A stretch of DNA of 21,584 nucleotides from Firmicutes bacterium TM09-10 (GCA_003481005.1 QUKC01000026.1:16875-38458), one strand, 5' to 3'; shown: positions 1 through 7,341, counted from the first letter of the stretch. Program-made: numbers and translations. The notes: generated by a model not told the origin, from the letters alone.

Positions 1-363
1 CTTTTGCCCCCGACATCATAGTGTTTCGAAATTCAAAGACAAAGGCAGGTGAATGAAATGGATAGCTGCGATGCTCACGGGCGAAGTCGCTGCATAGGAT
101 GGGAAGCAGAAAAAGCACAGAGACGCAGCAGATCCGTTTCGTTCTGAGCCTTTTTTCTGTTCAGTTCTTTCTTCTTCGTGGCGATAGAGTTTCTATTGTT
201 CCTGTCCTATGGAATCCAATAGCACGACAAGTCAGGTGAAAAGCAGGTTGCAGAAGATGCCGCAGGCGTGGATCAACGCAAAGGGGCTTCTTTTTGTTGC
301 GTGATTTATGCAGAAGACGGTTGTCTCTGTGTGCAAGTTGGGAGAAGAAAGGAGACGGGAGAG
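1..363 (+). other. Structured upstream region of mgtE, no gene seen
   Basis: I see no convincing coding region here. The stretch contains several potential hairpins in the mgtE transcript direction. Bases 65-72 can pair with 86-93 (8 bp, one T-T mismatch). Bases 193-202 can pair with 211-222 (about 10 bp with a 2-nt bulge). Bases 272-281 can pair with 297-305 (9 bp with one bulged A), leaving a T-rich loop. Many Bacillota mgtE genes carry an M-box magnesium riboswitch here, but the conserved M-box blocks are not recognisable. The Shine-Dalgarno for mgtE is the AAGGAGA at about 349-354. Whether the hairpins form or regulate anything is inference. Confidence 0.35.
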
Positions 364-1752
364 ATGGAGACAAAGGACTATACTCAAGAGATCATTGACA
401 TTATCCGGAGCAATACCTCCCCGGCGGTGATGAGCAGCCGACTGGAGGATTACCATGCCAATGACCTTGCGGAAGTTCTCAAAAAGCTGACGGTACAGGA
501 ACGCTGCAAGCTGTACCGGATCCTGGATAAGGATATGCTTTCGGATATTTTAGAATATACGGAAGCAGATGAAGCAGCAGAGTACTTAAAAGAAATGGAA
601 CCGCGTAAGGCTGCGGCGATCCTTTCCGGAATGGAGACAGACGCACTGGCAGAAGTGCTGCGTATGCTCGATAAAGGCAAAAAACGTCTGTTGATCGATC
701 TGCTGGATGACGATGTCCGTCACGATATCGAAGTGATCGCATCCTTCGATGAGGATGAGATCGGCAGCAGGATGACTACGAACTGTATTATCATCCAGAA
801 AAATGTTACCGTGAAGGAAGCAATGAGCAGCCTGATCCGTCAGGCAGCCAAAAACGATAATATTTCTACAATTTTTGTCGTAAGCAGCCAGCAGAAATTT
901 TACGGTGCCATCGACTTAAAAGACCTGATTATAGCAAGGCAGGATCATCCGCTTGAGGAGCTGGTTGTAACCTCTTATCCGTATGTATATGCGGAGGAGG
1001 AGATCGACGAGTGTATCGAACGCCTGAAGGATTATTCTGAGGATTCGGTTCCTGTCCTGGATAATGATAACCGCCTGTTGGGCGTCATTACATCCAGCAG
1101 CATCATCGAGCTGGTGGATGACGAAATGGGCGAGGATTACGCAAAGCTGGCTGGTTTGACGGCAGAAGAGGATCTCAAGGAGCCGTTAAAGGAAAGCATG
1201 AAAAAGAGAATGCCGTGGCTGTTGATCCTGCTTGCGCTCGGCATGGTTGTTTCGTCGGTTGTAGGCGTGTTCGAGACCGTTGTGACGCAGCTGCCGATCA
1301 TCATGTGCTTCCAGTCCCTGATTCTGGACATGGCAGGTAACGTCGGCACACAGTCCCTGGCTGTGACAATCCGGGTATTGATGGACGAATCCCTGACAGG
1401 CAAGCAGAAGGCAGAGCTTGTCTTTAAGGAAATGAAGATAGGTTTATGCAACGGTGGTTTGTTGGGACTGATGTCCTTTGTACTGATCGGACTCTATATT
1501 TTTGCAATCAAAGGAAAGACTCTCGCCTTTTCCTATGCGGTATCCGCGTGCATCGGTGTCGCCCTGCTTTTGGCAATGCTGATCTCCAGTGCGGTTGGTA
1601 CGTGTATTCCGCTGCTTTTCAAAAAGATCAAGGTGGATCCGGCAGTTGCTTCCGGTCCTTTGATTACGACCATCAACGACCTTGTTGCAGTGGTGTCTTA
1701 CTACGGCTTGAGCTGGCTGTTTTTGATCGAGTTCTTTCATATGGCAGGATGA
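364..1752 (+). CDS. mgtE: MgtE-type magnesium transporter
   Basis: Magnesium transporter/channel of the inner membrane, 462 aa from the ATG at 364, which has AAGGAGA 9 nt upstream. An in-frame ATG at 268 would add 32 unconserved residues and has no good ribosome site. The order is as in MgtE: an acidic N-terminal helical domain (about residues 1-130, repeated leucine-rich segments such as HANDLAEVLKKL), a tandem CBS pair (about 135-260) that senses cytosolic magnesium in the family, then about five membrane helices starting near residue 280 after a KKRMPWLL segment. The pore motif GNVGTQS and the late TTINDLV segment, carrying the aspartate that lines the family's ion site, are both intact. 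Length matches the family (about 450 aa). It appears monocistronic: a strong hairpin plus T run follows at 1815-1889. Confidence 0.93.
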   Translation: METKDYTQEIIDIIRSNTSPAVMSSRLEDYHANDLAEVLKKLTVQERCKLYRILDKDMLSDILEYTEADEAAEYLKEMEPRKAAAILSGMETDALAEVLRMLDKGKKRLLIDLLDDDVRHDIEVIASFDEDEIGSRMTTNCIIIQKNVTVKEAMSSLIRQAAKNDNISTIFVVSSQQKFYGAIDLKDLIIARQDHPLEELVVTSYPYVYAEEEIDECIERLKDYSEDSVPVLDNDNRLLGVITSSSIIELVDDEMGEDYAKLAGLTAEEDLKEPLKESMKKRMPWLLILLALGMVVSSVVGVFETVVTQLPIIMCFQSLILDMAGNVGTQSLAVTIRVLMDESLTGKQKAELVFKEMKIGLCNGGLLGLMSFVLIGLYIFAIKGKTLAFSYAVSACIGVALLLAMLISSAVGTCIPLLFKKIKVDPAVASGPLITTINDLVAVVSYYGLSWLFLIEFFHMAG

Positions 1753-1755
1753 TCC

Positions 1756-1784
1756 TTCTGAAGGATTCAGAAATTCCTTCAGAA
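1756..1784 (+). repeat. Inverted repeat just after mgtE stop
   Basis: TTCTGAAGGA at 1756-1765 is perfectly repeated in inverted form at 1775-1784, giving a 10-bp stem with a 9-nt loop that begins 3 nt after the mgtE stop codon. The tract behind it is A-rich and the nearest T run is weak and distant. It is therefore more likely an mRNA 3'-end stabiliser or weak first terminator than the main terminator. Confidence 0.4.
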
Positions 1785-1814
1785 AAATAAGCTTTTGTTT
1801 AGAAAAAATTTCGG

Positions 1815-1889
1815 AAAAGCCTCTGCGGCTGTTTGGAATTTGCCTTTATGATAAGGGCAAATGAAACAAACGACTGCGGAGGTTTTTTT
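1815..1889 (+). terminator. Long intrinsic-terminator hairpin containing the SD of the next gene
   Basis: Bases 1820-1826 pair with 1876-1882, 1827-1830 partly with 1872-1875, 1831-1835 with 1867-1871, and 1838-1847 with 1853-1862, giving a nearly continuous stem with a 5-nt loop at 1848-1852. Seven T follow at once (1883-1889), and four A precede the stem, as in a bidirectional intrinsic terminator. The 3' arm of the stem includes GCGGAGG, the Shine-Dalgarno of the glycosyltransferase gene, whose ATG starts at 1890 directly after the T run. The same structure could stop mgtE transcription and hide the ribosome site of the downstream gene. Confidence 0.7.
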
Positions 1890-2939
1890 ATGGATATCGA
1901 TAGAGAAAAGGAAGGAAAGTGCCTGACGGTGACAGTGCCCTGCTATAATTCGGAAAGCTATCTGGAACGGTGTGTGGAATCCCTTTTAAAAGAGCGCGAC
2001 GGTCTGGAAATTATTCTGGTGGATGATGGGTCGACGGATAGAACCGGACAGCTTGCAGATCAGTATGCGCGTGTATACCCGGATGTGGTTCGGGTTGTGC
2101 ACAAGAAAAACGGCGGGCACGGTTCCGGTGTCAACGCAGGGCTGATGCTCGCAAACGGAATTTATTTCAAGGTTGTGGATTCGGACGATTGGCTGGATGA
2201 GGCTGCATTTCATAAGCTGATGAGCGTCCTGCGTTTCTGGTGCCGGACAAAGGAGGAAAAACGCCCCGACCTGGTTGTCTGCAACTATGTATACGATCAT
2301 CTGGAAGAGGGAAAAACGAAAGCAGTCCGCTACGGAAATCTTTTTCCCGAGCAAAAAATCTGCAGGTGGGACGAAATCGGCTGCTTTTCGCCGGAACAGT
2401 ATCTTGTCATGCATGCGCTGATTTTTCGGACGGGAGTGCTGTATAACTGTGGGTTAAAGCTTCCGGAGCATACGTTTTATGTGGACAACCTGTTTGCAAA
2501 CTGCCCGCTTCCGTTCGTGCAGCGGATTTATTATCTGAATGAGGATTTGTACCATTATTATCTGGGGCGCGAGGATCAGTCGGTTAACGAAAAAGTGCTC
2601 GTGTCGCGCATCGATCAGCAGATTCTCGTGACGCAGCTCGGCAACCGGTTCGTCGGGTCGGACGCGGTGCAGAACACTGAACCGAAGCTGCGCCGCTATC
2701 TGTACCGCAACAGCTCGATTATGATGGCGATTTCCACGATCCATCTGCTGATGCTCGGAAAAGAAGGGCGGCAGCGCAGAAAAAAGCTCTGGCAGTCGCT
2801 AAAAAAAGAGAATCCGAAGCTCTATCGAAGGCTGCGGCTTGGCAGCATCAGCGGTCTGACCTGTCTGCCGGGTGCGCCCGGGGCGGCGGTGGTGATCGGA
2901 GGATACCGCATGGCGCGCCGGATCTGGCAGTTTCAGTGA
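1890..2939 (+). CDS. Family 2 glycosyltransferase (GT-A fold)
   Basis: Predicted nucleotide-sugar-dependent glycosyltransferase, about 349 aa. I chose the ATG at 1890 because GGAGG lies 7 nt before it; an ATG at 1833 would start inside the upstream hairpin. The N-terminal half is a typical GT2 domain: TVPCYNSESYLERCVESLL at about residues 13-31, LVDDGSTD near 41-48, and VDSDDWLD near 96-103 as the DxD-type metal and nucleotide-sugar site. The C-terminal half is basic and has no clear long membrane segment until a weakly hydrophobic stretch near the end (GLTCLPGAPGAAVVIGG). It probably modifies a cell-envelope glycan or lipid; the acceptor cannot be read. The next gene starts 10 nt downstream, so the three envelope-type genes are probably one operon. 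Confidence 0.85.
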   Translation: MDIDREKEGKCLTVTVPCYNSESYLERCVESLLKERDGLEIILVDDGSTDRTGQLADQYARVYPDVVRVVHKKNGGHGSGVNAGLMLANGIYFKVVDSDDWLDEAAFHKLMSVLRFWCRTKEEKRPDLVVCNYVYDHLEEGKTKAVRYGNLFPEQKICRWDEIGCFSPEQYLVMHALIFRTGVLYNCGLKLPEHTFYVDNLFANCPLPFVQRIYYLNEDLYHYYLGREDQSVNEKVLVSRIDQQILVTQLGNRFVGSDAVQNTEPKLRRYLYRNSSIMMAISTIHLLMLGKEGRQRRKKLWQSLKKENPKLYRRLRLGSISGLTCLPGAPGAAVVIGGYRMARRIWQFQ

Positions 2940-2949
2940 GGGTGCGGCG

Positions 2950-3603
2950 ATGAAGAATAGGAAAAAGCAGGATAATGCTACGGCGCAGTCTGCAATCTAC
3001 GTTGGCTTTGTAGACACGCCTGGTCTGTTTGCTTCGATCATCCGCCGAGTGATCGGGCAGAATTATGTGCATGTCGTGCTGGGCTTCGATCCGGAGTTGA
3101 AAGAAGCCTACAGCATCGGCAGACGCAATCCGGCGATTCCGCTGTTTGCGGGCTTTGAACGGGAAAATCGGGAAAAAATTCTGAAAAAATATCCGACCGC
3201 ACGCTATCAGATCTGCCGCGTGGCATGTACGAATGTGCAGAGGGAAGCGCTGCAGCAGGAGGCAAAGACGGAATGGGAACGACGCTTTACCCATCATTAT
3301 ATGGTGATCGGGCTTGTGTTTTTGTTAGCTGGAATCGCCTTTGACCAGAAAAATCACGACACCTGTTCGTCGTGGCTGGCGCGTGTAACCCAGAAGGTCG
3401 GCCTGCAGGAATGGCAAAAGCCGTTTCCGCTTGTCACGCCACGGGATGTGTATGAACAGTTGGGAAAAGACAGCTGTGCGGGAACGCTTGTATTCGAGGG
3501 GACACTGGCAGAGCTGGTGGAGGGCAGCGCAGCAGGAACTGCAGCGGCATCGGAATCTGCTGGCACGGGTCGTGACTGGCGGCCGCGTCCGGCGATGAAT
3601 TGA
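2950..3603 (+). CDS. Permuted NlpC/P60-like (YiiX-like) putative cysteine hydrolase
   Basis: 217 aa, starting at an ATG 10 nt after the glycosyltransferase stop, with GAGGGTG as a modest ribosome site. No signal peptide is visible. A histidine in a hydrophobic strand (YVHVVLGF, His41) comes first, and a cysteine at the start of a later helix (HDTCSSW, Cys139) follows a hydrophobic segment (about 117-131). This His-before-Cys order is the hallmark of the circularly permuted papain-like group that includes YiiX/YaeF. From family knowledge such proteins are proposed amidases or acyl-hydrolases acting on lipids or peptidoglycan-linked groups. The last 40 residues are Ala/Ser-rich and look disordered. 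The assignment rests on motif order and context, so function is tentative. Confidence 0.55.
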   Translation: MKNRKKQDNATAQSAIYVGFVDTPGLFASIIRRVIGQNYVHVVLGFDPELKEAYSIGRRNPAIPLFAGFERENREKILKKYPTARYQICRVACTNVQREALQQEAKTEWERRFTHHYMVIGLVFLLAGIAFDQKNHDTCSSWLARVTQKVGLQEWQKPFPLVTPRDVYEQLGKDSCAGTLVFEGTLAELVEGSAAGTAAASESAGTGRDWRPRPAMN

Positions 3604-3686
3604 TGGATGTTCGTGCTGCATGCGCAGCAGCGCAGTCATGGCGCACATGTTTTTGGGCGCTGCGTGCCTGTAGAATGGAGAGGAAT

Positions 3687-4760
3687 ATGAAGGCTCGAAA
3701 AAAAGATACGCCTGCAGGCGGACGAAAAAAACATTTTTGGGAGACACTGCTGTTTTTGGCGGTGATGGTATTCACGCTGCGGTTTTGCTTTAGCGGGCAG
3801 AAGCCGCAGGAGATCTGGGCAGCGGTAAAGAGCATGCGGGGAATGAGTCTGGCCGGGGCGGTGGCACTCGGCCTTTTCTTTGTCTGTATGGAAGGGACGA
3901 TCATGAGGATTCTGCTTGGGGCAGCAGGCGGAAAAAGCGGACTTCTGACATGTATCAGCTATTCGTTTCTCGGATTTTTTTATTCCGGAATCACACCGTC
4001 CGCGACCGGCGGACAGCCGATGCAGCTCTATGAAATGAAGAGGGATGGAAACAGCGTCAGCAGCAGTACGGTCGTGCTGATGGTCACAGCAGTGTGCTAT
4101 AAGCTGGTGTTAGTCTGTATCGGCACATTTCTGCTGATTTTTCAGGGGAAAATGCTGCGGCAATATCTTGGCAGATATTTCGGTCTGTATCTTCTGGGGC
4201 TGTTTTTGAATCTGGCGATCACGCTTGTCGTGACTGGAATGATTGTCCTGCCGCAATGGATAATTGCCTGGGCGGATATTTTTGATCGATTGTTCGTGAA
4301 ACTGCATTTGTGGAAAGCTTCGGGAAGCGTGGGCAGACAGGAAAAGGTGCGGTGCTTCGTGCAGGAATATCATCGGGCAGTCCTATTTTTAAAAGAGCAT
4401 CCGGGGCGGCTTGCGGCAGCATTTTCACTGACCTTTGTGCAGAGAAACAGCGCATTTGTGATTACCTGGCTGGTGTACTGCGGAATGGGGCTTTTCGGGA
4501 CAAATTTGTGGAGCGTCGTCTTTTTACAGGCGGCGGTGACGCTGGCAGTGGACATGCTTCCGGTGCCCGGCGCGCAGGGAATTACGGAGCTCGTGTATCG
4601 GAGCGCGTTTGCACAGATTTTCATCGGAGGGACGTTACCTGTGTCGATGATCGTCAGCAGGGCGGCGTCGTTTTATGTGCCGATGGCGGTCGGGCTTGCA
4701 ACCGTGCTCTGGAGGATGGCGCGTAAGGCAGGAAAGAGCGGGTGGAAGCAGGCTGCGTAA
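3687..4760 (+). CDS. Flippase-like integral membrane protein (LPG-synthase TM / UPF0104 family)
   Basis: About 357 aa, multi-pass membrane protein related to the membrane half of MprF (lysylphosphatidylglycerol synthase). I chose the ATG at 3687 with GGAGAGG just upstream; an open frame extends back to about 3600 but lacks a ribosome site and would overlap the previous gene's end. About eight hydrophobic segments are visible. The family motif region FLGFFYSGITPSATGGQP (about residues 94-111) is present, as is the later LPVPGAQGITE segment. The C-terminal catalytic aminoacyl-transferase domain of full MprF is absent, so it is more likely a lipid flippase or glycolipid-linked membrane protein. 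Together with the glycosyltransferase and the NlpC-like protein it suggests a small envelope lipid/glycan cassette. Its stop codon is only 6 bp from an IS256 remnant. Confidence 0.8.
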   Translation: MKARKKDTPAGGRKKHFWETLLFLAVMVFTLRFCFSGQKPQEIWAAVKSMRGMSLAGAVALGLFFVCMEGTIMRILLGAAGGKSGLLTCISYSFLGFFYSGITPSATGGQPMQLYEMKRDGNSVSSSTVVLMVTAVCYKLVLVCIGTFLLIFQGKMLRQYLGRYFGLYLLGLFLNLAITLVVTGMIVLPQWIIAWADIFDRLFVKLHLWKASGSVGRQEKVRCFVQEYHRAVLFLKEHPGRLAAAFSLTFVQRNSAFVITWLVYCGMGLFGTNLWSVVFLQAAVTLAVDMLPVPGAQGITELVYRSAFAQIFIGGTLPVSMIVSRAASFYVPMAVGLATVLWRMARKAGKSGWKQAA

Positions 4761-4766
4761 ATCAGC

Positions 4767-5039
4767 CACATCCATATCTCCATAACTGGTGTGCATGGTT
4801 TTGCTGGAATGACCGTTTCTGCTGTTGTCTGTTTCTTTGTTACGATAATCATACTTGGAATATCCTAATTCTTCATCCAGTTCCTCGTCCAAAGCACCTT
4901 CCAATAGGACAGACATCATGTCACGCATGATGCCATTTACATCGGTGCCGTCTTTGATGCTGATATCATTATTTTTCAGATAATCACGCATCATTTCTCT
5001 CATTGCTGCTTTTTGTGGGCTGTCTTTTCTTCTTGCCAT
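4767..5039 (-). pseudogene. IS256-family transposase, N-terminal fragment
   Basis: Starting from the ATG at 5039 and reading on the minus strand, the protein begins MARRKDSPQK and continues with the typical IS256 N-terminal features: a helical segment, VLLEGALDEELDEELGYSKYD (an acidic stretch) and NSRNGHSSKTMHTSYGDMDV. Homology stops at the V of DMDV (base 4767). In intact members this is followed by the VPRDR-type segment and the DDE domain; here the frame runs into antisense of the flippase gene. Only about 91 of roughly 400 residues remain, so it cannot be an active transposase. The ribosome site GGAGG (5052-5048) lies 8 nt from the ATG and is buried in a hairpin. Confidence 0.88.
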
Positions 5040-5045
5040 AAAAAT

Positions 5046-5089
5046 AACCTCCAAACTGAGTAATTTTATCTTACATCAGTTTGGAGGTT
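5046..5089 (-). promoter_or_regulatory. Hairpin sequestering the transposase SD
   Basis: Bases 5046-5059 and 5076-5089 form a perfect 14-bp inverted repeat with a 16-nt loop. The arm nearer the gene contains the GGAGG Shine-Dalgarno of the transposase fragment. A transcript reading in from outside the element would carry both arms and fold, hiding the ribosome site. Established cases such as IS10 and IS50 use such structures to block translation from read-through transcripts; applying this here is inference. Confidence 0.6.
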
Positions 5090-5143
5090 TACACAAACTT
5101 TGGGATACTCCCATGAGGTATCTTATATAATGAATTATTATAG

Positions 5144-5171
5144 AATGAGAGCCGCAAATGCGGCTCTCATT
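5144..5171 (-). terminator. Hairpin terminator after kdgK
   Basis: A perfect 12-bp stem (5144-5155 with 5160-5171; arms AATGAGAGCCGC and GCGGCTCTCATT) with an AAAT loop lies 38 nt past the kdgK stop. The minus-strand tail behind it is AT-rich (TCTATAATAATT) without a pure T run, so it is a moderately good terminator for the minus operon. On the plus strand the tail is TTCATTTCAT, so it may insulate both directions. Confidence 0.6.
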
Positions 5172-5209
5172 TCATTTCATGGATAAATAAATAATAAAGC
5201 TGGAAAAAT

Positions 5210-6235
5210 CTAACGCTGTACGCGACCAGAGCCATCTCCATTTGCCAGTTTTTCTACATCGGAAACACTGACACGGTTAAAGTCACCGATAATGCTGTGC
5301 TTCAGGCAGGAGGCTGCAACAGCAAATTCCAGTGCAGCTGATAGTTCCTGATAGTGATTCAGACCGTAAATAAGTCCGCCTGCAAAGCTGTCACCACCAC
5401 CTACTCGGTCTACGATATCGGTAATGTGATATTTTTTTGATTCATAAAAATGAGCTCTGTTGTTGATGCAGGCTGCCCAATCATTATGATCTGCACTCTT
5501 GGATTCCCGTAATGTAATAGCAATAAGCTTCATATTGGGATAGGAAGCAAGCACCTTATCACCAAGGGCTTTGTATTTACTGCGATCAAGGCTGCCGGAT
5601 TCTACATCTATGTCAACGGTGATTTCCAGAGATTTCTGTACATCTTCTTCATTGGCGATGGCAATGTCCACGTAGCTTGCCAGTTCGCGCATGACCTCAG
5701 AAGCTTTCTTGCCATATTTCCATAAATTTTTACGAAAATTCAGATCACAGGAAACTGTAATGCCCTTTTCTTTGGCTGCTTTTACACTTGCAAGGCTTAA
5801 CTCCATTGCGGTTTCAGATAACGCTGGGGTGATACCGGTAATATGATACCAGTCTATACCATCAAATATCTCATTCCAGTTAAAAAGCTCCGGTTGTGCA
5901 ATAGCGATAGAGGAACCACTGCGGTCATAGGTGACCTTACTGGGAAGCTGATTTGCACCGCTTTCCAGAAAATAGATTCCCATACGGCCTTCACCGCGTT
6001 TTACTTTTGAAACATCAACACCGAACTGGCGAAGCTCTTTTATACATTCATCGCCGATGACATTATTTGGTAAGACAGTGCAATACTGCACATCCATACC
6101 AAAGTTTGCGAGTGAAACAGCAACATTGGCTTCACCGCCGCCAAAGGAGGCTTCCATAATGGGAGACTGGAAAAAACGTTCCAGGCCAGGCGGTTTTAAA
6201 CGCAGCAAAATTTCGCCAAAAGTTAATATTTTCAT
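5210..6235 (-). CDS. kdgK: 2-dehydro-3-deoxygluconokinase (KDG kinase, PfkB family)
   Basis: 341 aa, starting at the ATG at 6235 with GAGGAG about 8 nt upstream. Predicted to phosphorylate 2-keto-3-deoxygluconate to KDPG with ATP in the cytoplasm, the step before the aldolase encoded immediately upstream (22-nt gap). PfkB signatures are present: an N-terminal substrate region [16 protein letters not shown] (31-46), [19 protein letters not shown] (163-172) typical of KDG kinases, and the C-terminal [11 protein letters not shown] with the catalytic base Asp282. Length fits KdgK. It is the last gene of lacI-aldolase-kinase and is followed by a hairpin. A different sugar-kinase specificity cannot be fully excluded, but the aldolase neighbour makes KDG the best call. 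Confidence 0.88.
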   Translation of the reverse strand: MKILTFGEILLRLKPPGLERFFQSPIMEASFGGGEANVAVSLANFGMDVQYCTVLPNNVIGDECIKELRQFGVDVSKVKRGEGRMGIYFLESGANQLPSKVTYDRSGSSIAIAQPELFNWNEIFDGIDWYHITGITPALSETAMELSLASVKAAKEKGITVSCDLNFRKNLWKYGKKASEVMRELASYVDIAIANEEDVQKSLEITVDIDVESGSLDRSKYKALGDKVLASYPNMKLIAITLRESKSADHNDWAACINNRAHFYESKKYHITDIVDRVGGGDSFAGGLIYGLNHYQELSAALEFAVAASCLKHSIIGDFNRVSVSDVEKLANGDGSGRVQR

Positions 6236-6257
6236 AGTGTAATACTCCTCGTTTTAT

Positions 6258-7214
6258 TTATTTTTGTAATAAATGGATGGCAAATCCGCCAATTTCCTGC
6301 TTTAGATAAAGAGCGACCAATCGGTCATCTTTGTATTTTGCGGTTGATGTATCTGCATAAAAGCCAGCTCTTTCCAGCTCAGGAACTGCACAGAGAATAT
6401 TGTTGGTTCTGATGGCAATGTGTCCGTACGCTCCCAAGTTAGAGGATTTCAAAATTTCAATATTGGGAGAGGCAAATACGGAGCTGCTGCCGTCTTTGAG
6501 GGGGAAATCAAAAGCTGTCTGGAAAAAATTACTTACCTCAGTGGAGGATTCAACATTTTCACAGTTGATTCCCAAATGTGCAAATTCAAAGCCGAGCGCA
6601 TTTTGACGGGCTTCCCTGCAGAGAGCTGTAATCTTATCAAAATTGCCATCTGCAATGTCTTTGCGGGTACAAATCCAGCTGCCGCCTACTGCGTGGATAA
6701 AGGGTGCCGCAATGTAGTCACCAATGTTATGGCTGTTAATACCACCGGTAGGCAGAAACTTTACTCCTGGAAAAGGTGCAGAAAGCGACTTTAAGGCAGT
6801 AAGTCCTCCGTATACATTCGCTGGAAAGAACTTTACAACAGAAAGTCCTAATTTTACAGCAGACATGATTTCTGATGGAGCGACACAGCCGGGGGTTACA
6901 GTAATACCTGCTTTGATGCAATATTTTATGATTTCTTCATCAAAGCCGGGAGAAACAATAAAGCCTGCACCGGCAGATACAGCAGCTTTGCACTGCTCGA
7001 GATTTATGACTGTGCCAGCTCCCACCAGCATATCCGGGCAGGCGGATGCAACAGCAGCAATGCTGTCTTTTGCAGCAGCTGTTCGAAAAGTGATTTCCAT
7101 AACGTCAATGCCACCGGCAAGAAGCGCTTTTGCGGTTGGCACTGCATCTTCTGCATTGTCCAGTACAACAACGGGAACAATGCAGGCACGTGAAAATCGT
7201 TCAAGTGGGTTCAT
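6258..7214 (-). CDS. eda: KDPG/KHG aldolase fused to a C-terminal VOC domain
   Basis: 318 aa, starting at the ATG at 7214 with a strong AGGAGG 7 nt upstream. Residues 1-205 are an Eda-type class I aldolase that cleaves KDPG to pyruvate and glyceraldehyde 3-phosphate: DVMEITFRT (Glu40, Arg44), VGAGTV, TPGCVAPSE and VVKFFPAN with the Schiff-base Lys128, then LPTGGIN. Residues about 208-318 form an extra VOC (glyoxalase-fold) domain: AHLGIN (His213), IEIL (Glu253), GHIAIR (His265) and FAIHLL (His314, where Glu is usual), a possible metal site. Plain Eda is about 210 aa, so this is about 100 aa longer. I recall similar longer forms in Clostridia; the role of the VOC part is unknown to me. Overall aldolase call is strong. 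Confidence 0.88.
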   Translation of the reverse strand: MNPLERFSRACIVPVVVLDNAEDAVPTAKALLAGGIDVMEITFRTAAAKDSIAAVASACPDMLVGAGTVINLEQCKAAVSAGAGFIVSPGFDEEIIKYCIKAGITVTPGCVAPSEIMSAVKLGLSVVKFFPANVYGGLTALKSLSAPFPGVKFLPTGGINSHNIGDYIAAPFIHAVGGSWICTRKDIADGNFDKITALCREARQNALGFEFAHLGINCENVESSTEVSNFFQTAFDFPLKDGSSSVFASPNIEILKSSNLGAYGHIAIRTNNILCAVPELERAGFYADTSTAKYKDDRLVALYLKQEIGGFAIHLLQK

Positions 7215-7244
7215 AAGATACCTCCTAAATATAGAATAAATAGC

Positions 7245-7256
7245 ATAAGCGGGGGC
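7245..7256 (+). repeat. G5 motif copy A (ATAAGCGGGGGC)
   Basis: The 12-mer ATAAGCGGGGGC occurs here and again, identical, at 7314-7325, in the lacI-aldolase intergenic gap. A related gapped copy lies in the leader of the divergent operon at 8801-8821. Copy A is followed by ACT, which the 8801 copy also shares. It lies 31 bp upstream of the aldolase start. Function unknown; a DNA or RNA regulatory site is possible. Confidence 0.5.
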
Positions 7257-7313
7257 ACTTCTGTTATTATCCTTTTGAAAATAGAAGGATTTGTATAATG
7301 CATGAACAGCAAA

Positions 7314-7325
7314 ATAAGCGGGGGC
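7314..7325 (+). repeat. G5 motif copy B (ATAAGCGGGGGC)
   Basis: Exact second copy of the 12-mer at 7245-7256, offset by 69 bp and 16 bp past the lacI stop codon. The flanks differ after the final C (GTCTT here, ACTTC in copy A). Between the two lies a small inverted repeat (ATCCTT at 7269-7274 and AAGGAT at 7285-7290). Confidence 0.5.
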
Positions 7326-7341
7326 GTCTTGCTGCTTGCTT

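Larger units (their letters stand above)
4767..5112 (-). mobile_element. Truncated IS256-family insertion sequence (one end only)
   Basis: About 346 bp remain of an IS256-family element in minus orientation. The transposase start side is kept, with the terminal region around 5090-5112 (TTTACACAAACTTTGGGA on the plus strand) that resembles IS256-family ends, and the first 91 codons of the transposase. The rest of the element, including the DDE catalytic core and the other end, is missing. The break lies at about 4767, next to the flippase stop. Without the second end, target-site duplication cannot be assessed. Confidence 0.8.

Noticed and set aside
1..360. M-box (ykoK) magnesium riboswitch upstream of mgtE
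   Set aside because: The family's conserved blocks around the GGTGAGGCTCC and CTGCCC segments could not be found, so only an undefined structured leader is reported.
1756..1784. Main terminator of mgtE
   Set aside because: Perfect stem but no T run behind it; the hairpin at 1815-1889 is the far better terminator.
3600..3686. Longer start for the flippase-like gene
   Set aside because: It begins with TTG/ATG inside the previous gene's stop region, has no ribosome site and the added residues are not membrane-like; the ATG at 3687 has GGAGAGG in front.
4635..4766. C-terminal continuation of the transposase frame
   Set aside because: After residue 91 the frame is simply antisense of the flippase gene and no longer matches IS256 transposases.
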